Source of the DNA: Rhizobium indicum
GTDB lineage: Bacteria > Pseudomonadota > Alphaproteobacteria > Rhizobiales > Rhizobiaceae
DNA length: 64,000 nt
Assembly (NCBI RefSeq): GCF_005862305.2
Contig: NZ_CP054022.1
Location: forward strand, 1 to 64,000
Reading direction: 5' to 3'
The position numbers and the translations under genes are program-made. How positions within the stretch are numbered: position 1 is the stretch's first letter; the number at the start of each line of letters is the position of its first letter. Below the pieces are notes generated by a model. It did no database searches. It was not told the DNA's origin and worked only from the letters and a program-made list of their open reading frames with translations. Positions 26,580-34,506 of this stretch are shown in pieces.

Positions 26580-27554
26580 TTACTGGATCGCGCGGATTGC
26601 TTCCCAATCGGCCTTCTCGTAGCCGAAGTCCTCGAACTTGACCTTTTCCATCACGGTCTTTTCGAAATCGGCCTTGTCGACCTCGGCGACGTTCAGGCCC
26701 TTTTCCTTGAAGGTCGCAATAAGACCGCTTTCCTTGCCGGCGATCGTCTTGCTCGTGCGCTCGGCGGCCTCCTGCATGACCTCGCCGAAGATCTTCTTGT
26801 CCTCGTCGGAAAGGCTCGCCCACCGCGTCTTCGAGACCACCGTGTTGAGGTGATCGACGATGTGGCCGGTGAGGATGATGTTCTTCTGGACTTCGTAGAA
26901 CTTCTTCGCCTCGATTGTCGTCAGCGGGTTTTCCTGTGCCTCGACCGTGCCGTTCTGCAAAGCGAGATAGACTTCGGCAAAGGCGATCGGCGTCGTGTTG
27001 GCGCCGCATGCGCGCGGCATGGCGAGATAGGCCGGAACGTCAGGCACGCGGATCTTCAAGCCCTGCATATCGGCGCATTTGGCGATCGGCTTGTTTGATG
27101 TCGTGTGGCGCGTGCCGTAATAGCTGACGGCGGCGATGTGGTTGCCGGTCTTGTCTTCATAGCCTTTGGCAAGGCGCTTGAAGACATCGCTCTTGGTATA
27201 GGCGATCAGGTGATCGGGACCGCGGAAGATATAGGGGAAGTAAGTCACGCCGATCGGCTTGTAGTCGCGCGCCGCAAAGCTCGATCCCGAGATGATAACA
27301 TCGACGGTCCCGAGCTTGAGGCCCTGGTTGATGTCGGCTTCCTTGCCGAGCTGCGATGCCGGATAGACCTCGATCTTGTAGCGCCCGTCGGTGCGTTTGT
27401 TGATCTCTTCTGCGGCCCAGACGGAATCCGTGTGGAAGGGCTCGGACGTTTCATAGACATGCGCCCATTTCAGCACTGTCTGGGCCTGCGTGATTGCGCT
27501 ACTCGCCATGATCACGGCTGCGGTGCAAAGTATCGTTGCCAGTCTGCTTTTCAT
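26580..27554 (-). CDS. TRAP transporter solute-binding protein (DctP)
   Basis: Periplasmic binding protein of 324 residues starting MKSRLATILCTAAVIMASS with a signal peptide cleaved near ITQAQT. Family features include LKWAHVYETSEPFHTDSVWAAEEIN, PASQLGKEADINQGLKLGTVDVI and the substrate-arginine region LKIRVPDVPAYLAMPRA. The arginine that grips a carboxylate in TRAP receptors is conserved, so the ligand is an organic or sugar acid. It is 23 bases downstream of the GntR gene. The frame extension to 27776 is rejected because it overlaps that gene. Confidence 0.92.
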   Translation of the reverse strand: MKSRLATILCTAAVIMASSAITQAQTVLKWAHVYETSEPFHTDSVWAAEEINKRTDGRYKIEVYPASQLGKEADINQGLKLGTVDVIISGSSFAARDYKPIGVTYFPYIFRGPDHLIAYTKSDVFKRLAKGYEDKTGNHIAAVSYYGTRHTTSNKPIAKCADMQGLKIRVPDVPAYLAMPRACGANTTPIAFAEVYLALQNGTVEAQENPLTTIEAKKFYEVQKNIILTGHIVDHLNTVVSKTRWASLSDEDKKIFGEVMQEAAERTSKTIAGKESGLIATFKEKGLNVAEVDKADFEKTVMEKVKFEDFGYEKADWEAIRAIQ

Positions 27555-27577
27555 TGCTCTCTCCTCCCGAGCTTGGG

Positions 27578-28336
27578 TTAAGTCTTGGTACTTCCTTTCG
27601 CCGGACGCTTGTTGCGTCCGCGCTCCTCTTCCCCCGAAAACTCCTCCCCGAAGCTCTCGGAAAACCTCTTCTGCGACATGGTCAGATGGGCGCGCATCGC
27701 AGCCTTGGCGCCAGCCGCATCGCCGGCGGCGATCGCGTCGCGAATGGCGCGATGCTCGTCCAGGGCGCTGCGCCATGTTGTCGGCCCTTCGAAGTGGCTG
27801 GCGAGCCTTGCGAAATAAGGGGTCATGCGCATGTCGAACATCTCGCCCGTTACACGGATCAATGTTGCATTGCCGACGATGGCGGCAATGCCGGTGTGGA
27901 AGGCGCGATCGGCATCGAGCACTGCGATTGCATCGTTGACCACGCCACCCATGCGCGTCAGAGCTTCATCGAGCAGGGCGATATCGTCCGGCTTGGCGCG
28001 GCCGGCAGCTTCTTCGGCGATGGCGCATTCGATGAGGGCCCGCGCCTGCAGCAGTTCGAAAGGCCCCTCCACCGGCTCGCGCTCGGCCCCAGTGACGGTC
28101 GCAGCATGCTGGCGCACCACATAGATGCCGGATCCCATGCGGATGTTGATGAGGCCTTCGACCTCCAGGACGATCAACGCCTCGCGGACGGTCGGGCGTG
28201 AAACCGACAGTTGCTCCGCCAGGTCGCGCTCGGCCGGCAGCCGCTGGCCGACGGCAAGCTCGCCGCTGGCGATCATCAGGCGAATCTGATCCGCAACCTG
28301 CCGATAAAGACGGCGTGATTCAACAGGCGAAAACAT
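27578..28336 (-). CDS. GntR-family regulator (FadR/FCD type)
   Basis: A 252-residue regulator with an N-terminal winged helix (about 8-72, GQRLPAERDLAEQLSVSRPTVREALIVLEVEGLI) and a C-terminal FCD domain (about 95-225: DRAFHTGIAAIVGN and DEHRAIRDAIAAGDAAGAKAAMRAHL). The C-terminus is basic and low-complexity. It heads the TRAP/dehydrogenase operon, in line with GntR control of sugar-acid uptake. An inverted repeat TGGTCA-N7-TGACCA lies 39 bases upstream of its start, a likely operator for the whole operon. Confidence 0.88.
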   Translation of the reverse strand: MFSPVESRRLYRQVADQIRLMIASGELAVGQRLPAERDLAEQLSVSRPTVREALIVLEVEGLINIRMGSGIYVVRQHAATVTGAEREPVEGPFELLQARALIECAIAEEAAGRAKPDDIALLDEALTRMGGVVNDAIAVLDADRAFHTGIAAIVGNATLIRVTGEMFDMRMTPYFARLASHFEGPTTWRSALDEHRAIRDAIAAGDAAGAKAAMRAHLTMSQKRFSESFGEEFSGEEERGRNKRPAKGSTKT

Positions 28337-28374
28337 CGTGGGCCTCCCGGCGGCTTCTCCTCAAGCCGCACAGC

Positions 28375-28393
28375 TGGTCAACTGGCCTGACCA
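28375..28393. promoter_or_regulatory. Candidate GntR operator of TRAP operon
   Basis: Perfect inverted repeat TGGTCA-N7-TGACCA in the promoter region of the GntR-TRAP operon. Half-site sequence suits an FCD-type GntR protein. Binding is inferred. Confidence 0.55.
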
Positions 28394-28517
28394 ATTAGTA
28401 CCTGAATAGCATTGCTTGAGTTGTGCGTCAATCCGCCGCACAAACGCAAGACACGAGTATCTATGAAGGCGTCCGCCCTCTCTACCCGGAGGGTGGCGGG
28501 CGTTTGTGAGTTCGCTG

Positions 28518-28542
28518 GGAACCTTCGTTGTCATTCGGGGTT
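28518..28542 (+). promoter_or_regulatory. EcfG-type sigma promoter motif
   Basis: GGAAC (28518-28522), 16-base spacer, GGTT (28539-28542), 28 bases upstream of the small membrane protein start. This matches the alphaproteobacterial general stress response promoter pattern GGAAC-N16/17-NGTT. The same spacing recurs at 30747-30771, and an EcfG-like sigma gene lies between. Confidence 0.55.
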
Positions 28543-28569
28543 CGGTGGCCGACATCTGGAGTAGAGCCG

Positions 28570-28830
28570 ATGAATTACCTCTGGCTTTTTGCAGTAGCGG
28601 GCGGAGCAGTTCTCCTGGGAATTGCTCTTGGCTTTGGAATGATCAAACAGGATGGACAGCGGTCGGCCGCGGCCATCGCAGGTGCCTTCGTGGTTGCGCT
28701 CGGCGCCCTCGGACTCGGCCTCTATGTCGCCAGTGCACCCACGGCCCCTCTTCGAGCGTCCGACAGAGAAGGGTCGCAGAACAGGCTTCCGGCGGCTGCG
28801 ACGACCGAAAAGGATTTGCCTGGAAAGTAA
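28570..28830 (+). CDS. Small membrane protein, unknown function
   Basis: An 86-residue protein with two hydrophobic segments, about residues 4-22 (LWLFAVAGGAVLLGIALG) and 35-55 (AAIAGAFVVALGALGLGLYV), then a polar tail. It starts at ATG 28570; an in-frame upstream extension to 28528 would read through the promoter motif. A GGAAC-N16-GGTT motif 28 bases upstream suggests induction by the general stress sigma factor. Similar short two-helix proteins are common in rhizobial stress regulons. Real coding is likely because of codon bias and promoter; no function can be given. Confidence 0.6.
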   Translation: MNYLWLFAVAGGAVLLGIALGFGMIKQDGQRSAAAIAGAFVVALGALGLGLYVASAPTAPLRASDREGSQNRLPAAATTEKDLPGK

Positions 28831-28901
28831 CCGAGAAGCAAACCGCCGTGAGCGTGCTGTGCATTGAGGGCACAGACGCCGTCCTCGGCAGGAGGTGCAC
28901 T

Positions 28902-29153
28902 GTGACATATTTTGTGGCTGTCGCGGAGCGGGCGTTTGCCTCCGCTCTCGAGGCGATGACGGATGAAGAGCTCTTCGCAATGATGGCTGATCTGGAAATC
29001 CGCGGTGAAGCCTGGGTTAAGCCTTCGCCTCATGACGAAGACTTCGCAAAAATCGTCCTTACCGAAAGCGCCATAGAAAGACGTTTCCCGGGACAGATGT
29101 TTAAGCCGTACAAGGAGTGGCAAATCCGCCGAACACGTCGAAATTGCGCCTGA
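28902..29153 (+). CDS. Small hypothetical protein
   Basis: An 83-residue soluble protein from GTG 28902, supported by GGAGG six bases upstream. The same frame stays open to the left but without coding character. Sequence: an alpha-helical acidic part (EAMTDEELFAMMADLEIRGEAW) followed by a basic C-terminus (KPYKEWQIRRTRRN). No domain recognised. Lies between the small membrane protein and the convergent ECF sigma gene, so it may belong to the same stress locus. An alternative is that the long open frame is chance. Confidence 0.5.
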   Translation: MTYFVAVAERAFASALEAMTDEELFAMMADLEIRGEAWVKPSPHDEDFAKIVLTESAIERRFPGQMFKPYKEWQIRRTRRNCA

Positions 29154-29387
29154 AACGCATCGGGCCGGGAGCCCCATTGTTTGGCTGGCCGGCCCCGTGC
29201 GCGGGCGACTGAGCCCAGCAATCGCCTCGCATACAACGAAGTTGGTAGGCATCAGCCGTGACGGCTCTGGGGGACGCGTGGTGCGGATTCACAGCCTGAG
29301 GTGGAATAAGGAAGTGCCCACTTCCAAGGATGTGCAAAGCCTCGGTGACGCTGGCTCGCCGAGCGAATCGCCTGGCAGCAAGCGTGG

Positions 29388-29915
29388 TCAGTCGAGGAGT
29401 TGGTTTCCCAGCATCAACAGCAAGGACTCGCGGGCGCGACTCACGCGGCTTTTCAATGTGCCGATCCGGCACCCGCACATCCTGGCGGCGTCCACGTAAC
29501 TCGTTCCGGTAGCCACCAGTGTTAGGGCGCGGCGCCTGTCGTCGGGAAGAAGCGTTAGTGCCTGTTGCAACTCCCGCTCCCGCAGCGCCCACTCCTGGGT
29601 TGGCGCGATCGACACCTGGTCCATCGCCACGCCCATTCCAGCTGGTTCCCGTCTTTGCTTGCGATAATTGGTGCAGAACGTGTTTCGAAGGATGGTGAAA
29701 AGCCAGGATTTGAGCGAGGTGCCTGGGTGATAGAGATGGAGCGAGTTCAATGCCTTCATCAGTGTTTCTTGCACGAGATCATCGATATCGTCGTCGCTGC
29801 GCAGGAACCTTCTGGCAAAGGCGCGTAATGCCGGCGTCAATTCAACGATCTCTAACTCGATTGCGGAAGTTTTTTTGCTGTGAGAAGCAGAGTGTACTGT
29901 AGATAAAGACGTCAT
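29388..29915 (-). CDS. ECF sigma factor, EcfG-like
   Basis: Extracytoplasmic-function sigma-70 of 175 residues starting MTSLSTVHSASHSKK. Region 2 (about 35-90) contains IDDLVQETLMKALNSL and the stretch HPGTSLKSWLFTILRNTFC, very like the EcfG group, which directs the alphaproteobacterial general stress response. Region 4 (about 115-165) is LLPDDRRRALTLVATGTSYVDAARMCGCRIGTLKSRVSRARE. A ribosome site GAGGAGAGG precedes the start. No phyR or nepR gene is nearby, so this may be an extra plasmid-borne EcfG copy. Two small genes flanking it carry GGAAC-N16-GGTT motifs. Group assignment is moderate. Confidence 0.82.
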   Translation of the reverse strand: MTSLSTVHSASHSKKTSAIELEIVELTPALRAFARRFLRSDDDIDDLVQETLMKALNSLHLYHPGTSLKSWLFTILRNTFCTNYRKQRREPAGMGVAMDQVSIAPTQEWALRERELQQALTLLPDDRRRALTLVATGTSYVDAARMCGCRIGTLKSRVSRARESLLLMLGNQLLD

Positions 29916-30291
29916 TTTCCTCTCCTCTTGGATGAAAAGGAAAGTTCTGGACGTCCTAATCGTTGCCGTACGATACCGGACCAATACAATTGCCACCGTT
30001 TGCGTGGAACTCAGCCGATCTCACGAAATAATGGCTTTCGGTCGCCGTCGAAGGCCGGCTGGTTTTCTTCCAGCGCGGGCGGGCACTATGGATCGCCCGC
30101 TACGGCAGTTGATCGCGTGAGCAAAGCAGCACGACACTTCCGTAGCCGCAGGCAACACTCGCCGAAGAAGAGGCAACCGACAGGGAAACTCACGCAGCGC
30201 GCACGTCGTCCGCAAATGCCAGGAAGAGGCGGCCTAAAACCCATCATGCCGGCACCGCCTCGGCGGCCGTGCTTCCTTTAGTTCCCCACGC
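29916..30291. other. Intergenic stretch without recognised gene
   Basis: Upstream region of the ECF sigma gene. Short open frames here lack ribosome sites and codon bias. A GGAAC at 30007-30011 has no GTT at the right distance. Nothing else recognised. Confidence 0.5.
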
Positions 30292-30368
30292 AAAAACCCC
30301 GCCGGATGAACTGACCCCGTAAAGTTGGACATCCAACCTCGGGGTCAGTTCACGGAGCGGGGTTTTTT
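30292..30368. terminator. Bidirectional terminator with IS3-family-like ends in its loop
   Basis: Outer stem AAAAACCCCGC (30292-30302) with GCGGGGTTTTT (30357-30367), giving a T run on either strand and serving the minus-strand gene at 30383. Inside it, TGAACTGACCCCG (30307-30319) and CGGGGTCAGTTCA (30340-30352) form a perfect 13-bp inverted repeat, with an inner GTTGGA/TCCAAC pair. The TGAACTGACCCC ends resemble terminal repeats of IS3-family (IS150-group) elements, but there is no room for a transposase. Confidence 0.65.
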
Positions 30369-30382
30369 CGTGAAGCGGCCGA

Positions 30383-30703
30383 TCAATTATTATGCGCAGC
30401 GCAGGCCTCATCCATCGGGGTCGCGTTGCTCGTGCCGCCTTGTGTCTGGAGCTTGGCGGAATTGTTGACCGGGTTGGGGCACTTGGTCTTATCCGTTTTC
30501 ATCGTGCCGCCGGTCGTGGAATTCGTCGTGGTGGAATCCGTTGCCATCGGCTTCTTGGCCTTCATGTCGCTGGTGGCGCCGCCACCCTGATCGGCCTGGT
30601 TTTTGTCGATTGTGGCACCGGCCGGCGCCGGATTGGACTGGGCGAAAGCAGACGTGGCCATGCCGATAGCGAAAAGAGAAGCTGCTACGAGTTTCATATG
30701 CAT
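30383..30703 (-). CDS. Small secreted protein, unknown function
   Basis: A 106-residue protein with a clear signal peptide (MHMKLVAASLFAIGMATSAFA, about 1-21) and a short, disordered, Thr/Ser/Lys-rich mature part containing two cysteines (TKCPNP and DEACAAH) that could form a disulfide in the periplasm. GGAGG is 8 bases upstream of ATG 30703. A GGAAC-N16-GGTT motif lies 44-68 bases upstream, suggesting expression by the EcfG-like sigma factor next door. Such small exported proteins are typical of rhizobial stress regulons. No enzyme function visible. Confidence 0.7.
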   Translation of the reverse strand: MHMKLVAASLFAIGMATSAFAQSNPAPAGATIDKNQADQGGGATSDMKAKKPMATDSTTTNSTTGGTMKTDKTKCPNPVNNSAKLQTQGGTSNATPMDEACAAHNN

Positions 30704-30746
30704 TTTGATATCCTCCTTGGGATCTTTGCGTGGTTCGCCTAGCCAC

Positions 30747-30771
30747 AACCTCACCGTCACATCATTGTTCC
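30747..30771 (-). promoter_or_regulatory. EcfG-type sigma promoter motif
   Basis: On the minus strand GGAAC (30771-30767), 16-base spacer, GGTT (30750-30747), then 43 bases to the start of the secreted protein. Same spacer length and -10 sequence as at 28518-28542. Confidence 0.55.
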
Positions 30772-30904
30772 GCAGTCGCTGTTTACAAATATGCCATAGG
30801 CTCGTGAGCAGCCGGCACGCCGAGTCAAGGCGTGAGGCAGGATCAGGAGATGGGTGATAATGCCCAGGTGTGCCGGCCAGCGGCGAACACTGTGCTCGCG
30901 AAGA

Positions 30905-31627
30905 TTACTTCGCGTAAAGTGCTCGCGACCGCTCGAGATGCTTGAGGAGTGCCGTTTCCGAGCCATCGACGTCGTTTGCGGCCAGACGGTCGACGATTTC
31001 GTCGTGTTCGGCGAGCGTGAATTTTTCCTTGCCGGTCCAGATCAGCATCTCAGTATGATATTCCTTCAGCCAGGCAAGCATCGCTTCGCTGACGGCGACG
31101 TAGATCGGGTTGCCTGATATCTGCGCGATGCGGGTGTGAAACTCCATGTCCGCGTCGATGAACTCTTCGGCCCGCCCAAGCGACATTCGCTGGCGCTCGA
31201 TGACGTTCCTGAGATCGGCAATATCATTTGCCGAGGCCCGCTGCGCGGCTTCCCGTGCCATGCCCCGCTCGAAGAAGATGCGCGCGCTCTTGAGGTATTC
31301 CAACGAGTCCGACGATTGCGACAGCATGATCTTGGCAGTGAGATCGACCTGGCGGAATATCGACTTTGCCGTCAGCCTGAGGACCTTCGCCCGCTCGCCA
31401 TGTGAAATGCTGACCAGACCTTTGTTGGCAAGGGATTGCATGGCCTCCCTGATCGCCGGCCGGCCGACGCCGAAGCGTTCCATCAGCACCCGCTCGGAGG
31501 GCATTTCGTCGCCGGGCTGAAGCTCGCCGGAGGTAATCATTCGTTCAAGTCGATCAAACACTTCGTCAGAGAGTTTCCGGCGGACGATTTGTTCGAGGGG
31601 CTGGGTCATCACATCTCGCTGGCTCAA
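30905..31627 (-). CDS. GntR-family regulator of the apiose cluster (FCD type)
   Basis: A 240-residue FCD-type GntR regulator. TTG 31627 is chosen as start because AGGAGG lies six bases upstream; ATG 31609 has no ribosome site. The winged helix (about 12-80) reads GDEMPSERVLMERFGVGRPAIREAMQSLANKGLV, and the FCD domain contains DADMEFHTRIAQISGN and LAEHDEIVDRLAANDVDGSETALLKHL. The helix region resembles NanR/UxuR-type proteins, whose sites contain TGGTAT. It is divergent from the oiaX operon, and the complement of the shared 13-mer in front of three nearby operons reads CTGGTATRATGAG, so it probably represses the apiose regulon. Ligand unknown, likely a pathway intermediate. Confidence 0.85.
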   Translation of the reverse strand: MSQRDVMTQPLEQIVRRKLSDEVFDRLERMITSGELQPGDEMPSERVLMERFGVGRPAIREAMQSLANKGLVSISHGERAKVLRLTAKSIFRQVDLTAKIMLSQSSDSLEYLKSARIFFERGMAREAAQRASANDIADLRNVIERQRMSLGRAEEFIDADMEFHTRIAQISGNPIYVAVSEAMLAWLKEYHTEMLIWTGKEKFTLAEHDEIVDRLAANDVDGSETALLKHLERSRALYAK

Positions 31628-31717
31628 ATGTTTCCTCCTAACAGTTTCCGGGTCGAGAACAAAGCTGTCGGCGAAAATTTGCGGATCCGAAGATTCTACT
31701 TTTCATGAGTTGGAATA

Positions 31718-31730
31718 CTCATTATACCAG
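31718..31730. promoter_or_regulatory. Apiose-regulon operator, copy 1 (oiaX / gntR)
   Basis: CTCATTATACCAG between the divergent GntR and oiaX genes, embedded next to the inverted repeat ATGAGT-N6-ACTCAT (31705-31722). The same 13-mer (C or T at position 6) stands at 34455 and 44278. The complement contains TGGTAT, a half-site of the NanR/ExuR/UxuR branch. Confidence 0.65.
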
Positions 31731-31785
31731 ATCACAAGTTGACGCCATGGTAATCTGCGTGGCGAGAGGAGCAACCGTCCGTTTC

Positions 31786-33042
31786 ATGATAATTACCCTG
31801 ACCTACCGTATCGAAACGCCCGGCAGCGTCGAGGCGATGGCGGAAAAGATCGCGAGCGACCAGTCGACCGGTACCTTCGTACCCGTTCCCGGTGAAACCG
31901 AAGAGCTGAAATCACGTGTCGCCGCCCGCGTCCTGGCGATCCGTCCGCTCGAAGATGCGCGTCATCCGACCTGGCCCGAGATCGCCCCTGGCACGTTGCT
32001 TCATCGCGCCGATGTCAACATCGCCTTTCCGCTGGATGCGATCGGCACCGACCTCTCGGCATTGATGACCATTGCGATCGGCGGCGTCTACTCCATCAAG
32101 GGCATGACCGGTATCCGCATCGTCGACATGACGCTGCCCGAAGCCTTCAAAAGCGCGCATCCCGGACCGCAGTTCGGCATTCCTGGAAGCCGGCGCCTCA
32201 CCGGCGTCGAAGGCCGGCCCATCATCGGAACGATCGTCAAGCCGGCGCTTGGTCTCAGACCGCACGAGACGGCGGAACTCGTCGGCGAGCTGATCTCATC
32301 TGGCGTCGACTTCATCAAGGATGACGAAAAACTGATGAGCCCGGCCTATTCGCCGCTCAAGGACCGCGTTGCGGCGATCATGCCGCGCATTCTCGATCAC
32401 GAGCAGAAGACCGGCAGGAAGGTCATGTATGCCTTCGGCATCTCGCATGCCGACCCCGACGAGATGATGCGCAACCACGACATCGTCGCCAAGGCCGGCG
32501 GCAACTGCGCCGTCGTCAACATCAACTCGATCGGCTTCGGCGGCATGAGCTTTCTGCGCAAGCGCTCCAATCTGGTGCTGCACGCGCATCGAAACGGTTG
32601 GGACGTGCTGACGCGCGACCCCGGCGCCGGCATGGATTTCAAGGTCTACCAGCAATTCTGGCGGCTGCTCGGGGTCGATCAGTTTCAGATCAACGGTATC
32701 AGGGTCAAATATTGGGAGCCGGACGACAGCTTCGTCTCATCCTTCAAGGCCGTCAGCACGCCGCTGTTTAATGCCTCCGATTGCCCGCTTCCGGTTGCCG
32801 GTTCGGGCCAGTGGGGAGGACAGGCCCCCGAGACCTATCAACGGACCGGCCGCACCGTCGATCTTCTCTATCTCTGCGGCGGCGGCATCGTCAGCCACCC
32901 CGGCGGCCCGGCGGCCGGCGTTCGGGCCGTGCAGCAGGCCTGGCAGGCCGCGGTCGCGGACATCCCGTTGGAGACCTATGCGAAAGATCATCCGGAGCTC
33001 GCCGCCTCGATTGCAAAATTCAGCGACGGCAAGGGCGCGTGA
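31786..33042 (+). CDS. oiaX: RuBisCO-like protein, 3-oxo-isoapionate-4-phosphate decarboxylase
   Basis: A form IV RuBisCO-like protein of 418 residues from ATG 31786 (MIITLTYRIETPG); the ATG lacks a close ribosome site and an ATG at 31747 cannot be excluded. The RuBisCO large-chain fold is shown by VKPALGLRPHE (Lys152), the metal/carbamate motif FIKDDEKL (Lys178, Asp180, Glu181), HAHRNGW (His266, His268) and the phosphate-loop CGGGIVSHPGG near the C-terminus. In the D-apiose pathway, OiaX-type proteins decarboxylate 3-oxo-isoapionate 4-phosphate to L-erythrulose 1-phosphate. The next genes encode the matching kinase and oxidoisomerase, which supports this over enolase-type methionine-salvage RLPs. 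A related RLP, OiaT, has a transcarboxylase/hydrolase activity and cannot be excluded. Confidence 0.85.
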   Translation: MIITLTYRIETPGSVEAMAEKIASDQSTGTFVPVPGETEELKSRVAARVLAIRPLEDARHPTWPEIAPGTLLHRADVNIAFPLDAIGTDLSALMTIAIGGVYSIKGMTGIRIVDMTLPEAFKSAHPGPQFGIPGSRRLTGVEGRPIIGTIVKPALGLRPHETAELVGELISSGVDFIKDDEKLMSPAYSPLKDRVAAIMPRILDHEQKTGRKVMYAFGISHADPDEMMRNHDIVAKAGGNCAVVNINSIGFGGMSFLRKRSNLVLHAHRNGWDVLTRDPGAGMDFKVYQQFWRLLGVDQFQINGIRVKYWEPDDSFVSSFKAVSTPLFNASDCPLPVAGSGQWGGQAPETYQRTGRTVDLLYLCGGGIVSHPGGPAAGVRAVQQAWQAAVADIPLETYAKDHPELAASIAKFSDGKGA

Positions 33043-33047
33043 GCACG

Positions 33048-34385
33048 ATGGATGGACCTCTCGTCAGCTATTACGGGGATGACTTCACCGGCTCCACCGA
33101 TGTCATGGAGGCGCTGGCCTCGAACGGTGTGTCGACCGTGCTCTTCCTCGACGTTCCGACGCCGGAACTGTTCGCGCGCTTCAGGGATTGCCGGGCAATC
33201 GGCATTGCCGGAACAAGCCGCAGCGAGTCGCCCGCCTGGATGCAAGAGCACCTTGCGCGCGCTTTCGAATGGCTGAAGTCGCTCGGCGCCGACATCTGCC
33301 ACTACAAGGTCTGTTCGACTTTCGATTCCAGCCCCGAGATCGGCAATATCGGCAAGGCGATCGAAATCGGCCGCTCGGTATTCGGGCAATCCGTCGTGCC
33401 CGTCATCGTCGGCGCGCCGCAACTGAAGCGCTATACGGCATTCGGCAACCTCTTTGCCGCTTACCAGGGCCGGATCTTTCGCATCGACCGCCATCCCGTC
33501 ATGAGCCGCCATCCGGTGACCCCGATGGACGAGGCGGACCTTGCGGTGCATCTGTCGAAGCAGACCCGCCTTCCCGTCATGCTCGCCGATCTTGTCGCCA
33601 TCACCGCGCCGGATGCCGATGCGCGGATCGACGAACTGGCGTCGCCTTCGGAAGGGATCCTGCTCATCGATGTCGACTCCGAGGCGACGCAGGAGGCCGC
33701 GGGTCGGCAGTTGCTTCGTGCCACCGGCCGTTCCGGAAGCTTCGTCGCCGGCTCCTCGGGTGTCGAATATGCCCTGCTCAGCGCGTGGCGGCGGAGCGGT
33801 TTCATCGGCGCGAACAGCGCCGAGTTTCCCGATATCGGCCCGGTTGATCGCCTCGCCGTCGTCTCGGGCAGCGTATCGCCAACGACCGAGCGCCAGATCC
33901 GGACGGCTCTCGACAACGGCTTCGAGAGTATCGCGCTCGATCCGCTTGCACTGGTCTCGGAGCACGGCGAAGGCGCGATGGATGCAGCGGTAGAGGCCGG
34001 CATCCAGATGCTCCGGCAAGGCAAGAGCGTCATCCTCTATACCGCGCTTGGACCGTCCGCAGACCGCGGCGCCGACATCGACAGGCTTCCGGGTGCGCGT
34101 CACCGGCTCGGCAGCGCGCTCGGCACGATCTTGCGCCGCCTGATCGAGAGCGAAGCACTTTCACGTGCGGTCGTCGCCGGCGGCGACACATCCAGTCACG
34201 CACTGAGACAGTTGAAGATCGACGCGCTGACGACGCTTCTTCCGCTGCCCCAGACGCCGGGTTCTCCGCTTTGCCTTGCGCATGGCGACTATCAGCCGAC
34301 CAACGGCCTGCAGATCGCGCTTAAAGGCGGTCAGGTCGGGACGGACGGCTATTTCACGCAGATCCGCGACGGAAGGAAACACTGA
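33048..34385 (+). CDS. oiaK: Four-carbon acid sugar kinase family, 3-oxo-isoapionate kinase
   Basis: DUF1537-family kinase of 445 residues. The N-terminal substrate domain opens LVSYYGDDFTGSTDVMEAL, and the C-terminal nucleotide domain has SGSVSPTTERQI and VVAGGDTSSHALRQL (about 375-390), the glycine-rich ATP loop. It starts at ATG 33048, or at GTG 33039, which overlaps the oiaX stop (GTGA); both imply coupling. In the apiose pathway OiaK phosphorylates 3-oxo-isoapionate to its 4-phosphate, the substrate of the RuBisCO-like protein encoded immediately upstream. Family is certain; the specific substrate rests on gene context. Confidence 0.85.
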   Translation: MDGPLVSYYGDDFTGSTDVMEALASNGVSTVLFLDVPTPELFARFRDCRAIGIAGTSRSESPAWMQEHLARAFEWLKSLGADICHYKVCSTFDSSPEIGNIGKAIEIGRSVFGQSVVPVIVGAPQLKRYTAFGNLFAAYQGRIFRIDRHPVMSRHPVTPMDEADLAVHLSKQTRLPVMLADLVAITAPDADARIDELASPSEGILLIDVDSEATQEAAGRQLLRATGRSGSFVAGSSGVEYALLSAWRRSGFIGANSAEFPDIGPVDRLAVVSGSVSPTTERQIRTALDNGFESIALDPLALVSEHGEGAMDAAVEAGIQMLRQGKSVILYTALGPSADRGADIDRLPGARHRLGSALGTILRRLIESEALSRAVVAGGDTSSHALRQLKIDALTTLLPLPQTPGSPLCLAHGDYQPTNGLQIALKGGQVGTDGYFTQIRDGRKH

Positions 34386-34454
34386 TGGTTTCCCCGATCC
34401 GGCTTGGCGCAGAAAAACGTGTGGATCAGATGAATTAAGTGATATGGTGATTGA

Positions 34455-34467
34455 CTCATCATACCAG
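34455..34467. promoter_or_regulatory. Apiose-regulon operator, copy 2 (apnO)
   Basis: CTCATCATACCAG, 40 bases upstream of apnO, overlapping a candidate -35 TTGACT (34451-34456). A flanking ATGGTGA to the left makes the site partly dyad-symmetric. It implies an internal promoter for apnO and the ABC transporter genes. Confidence 0.65.
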
Positions 34468-34506
34468 TATATGATCCTATCCAGAAACGGAAAAGGTGAG
34501 GAAAAC

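Noticed and set aside
23303..28336. Complete L-idonate/gluconate pathway
   Set aside because: Only the idonate-dehydrogenase-like enzyme and a TRAP importer are present; no 5-ketogluconate reductase or gluconate kinase is seen, so the pathway name is not justified.
28469..28503. GC-rich imperfect hairpin as terminator
   Set aside because: Stem has bulges and only a short TTTGT tail, and lies between divergent promoters, so support is too weak to call.
30292..30368. Riboswitch or attenuator upstream of a gene
   Set aside because: The structure is downstream of the minus-strand gene, is symmetric with T runs on both sides, and no gene starts close on the plus strand.
31786..33042. Functional carbon-fixing RuBisCO
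   Set aside because: No phosphoribulokinase or small subunit nearby, and the flanking DUF1537 kinase and apionate genes point to the form IV decarboxylase role; the sequence differs around loop 6.
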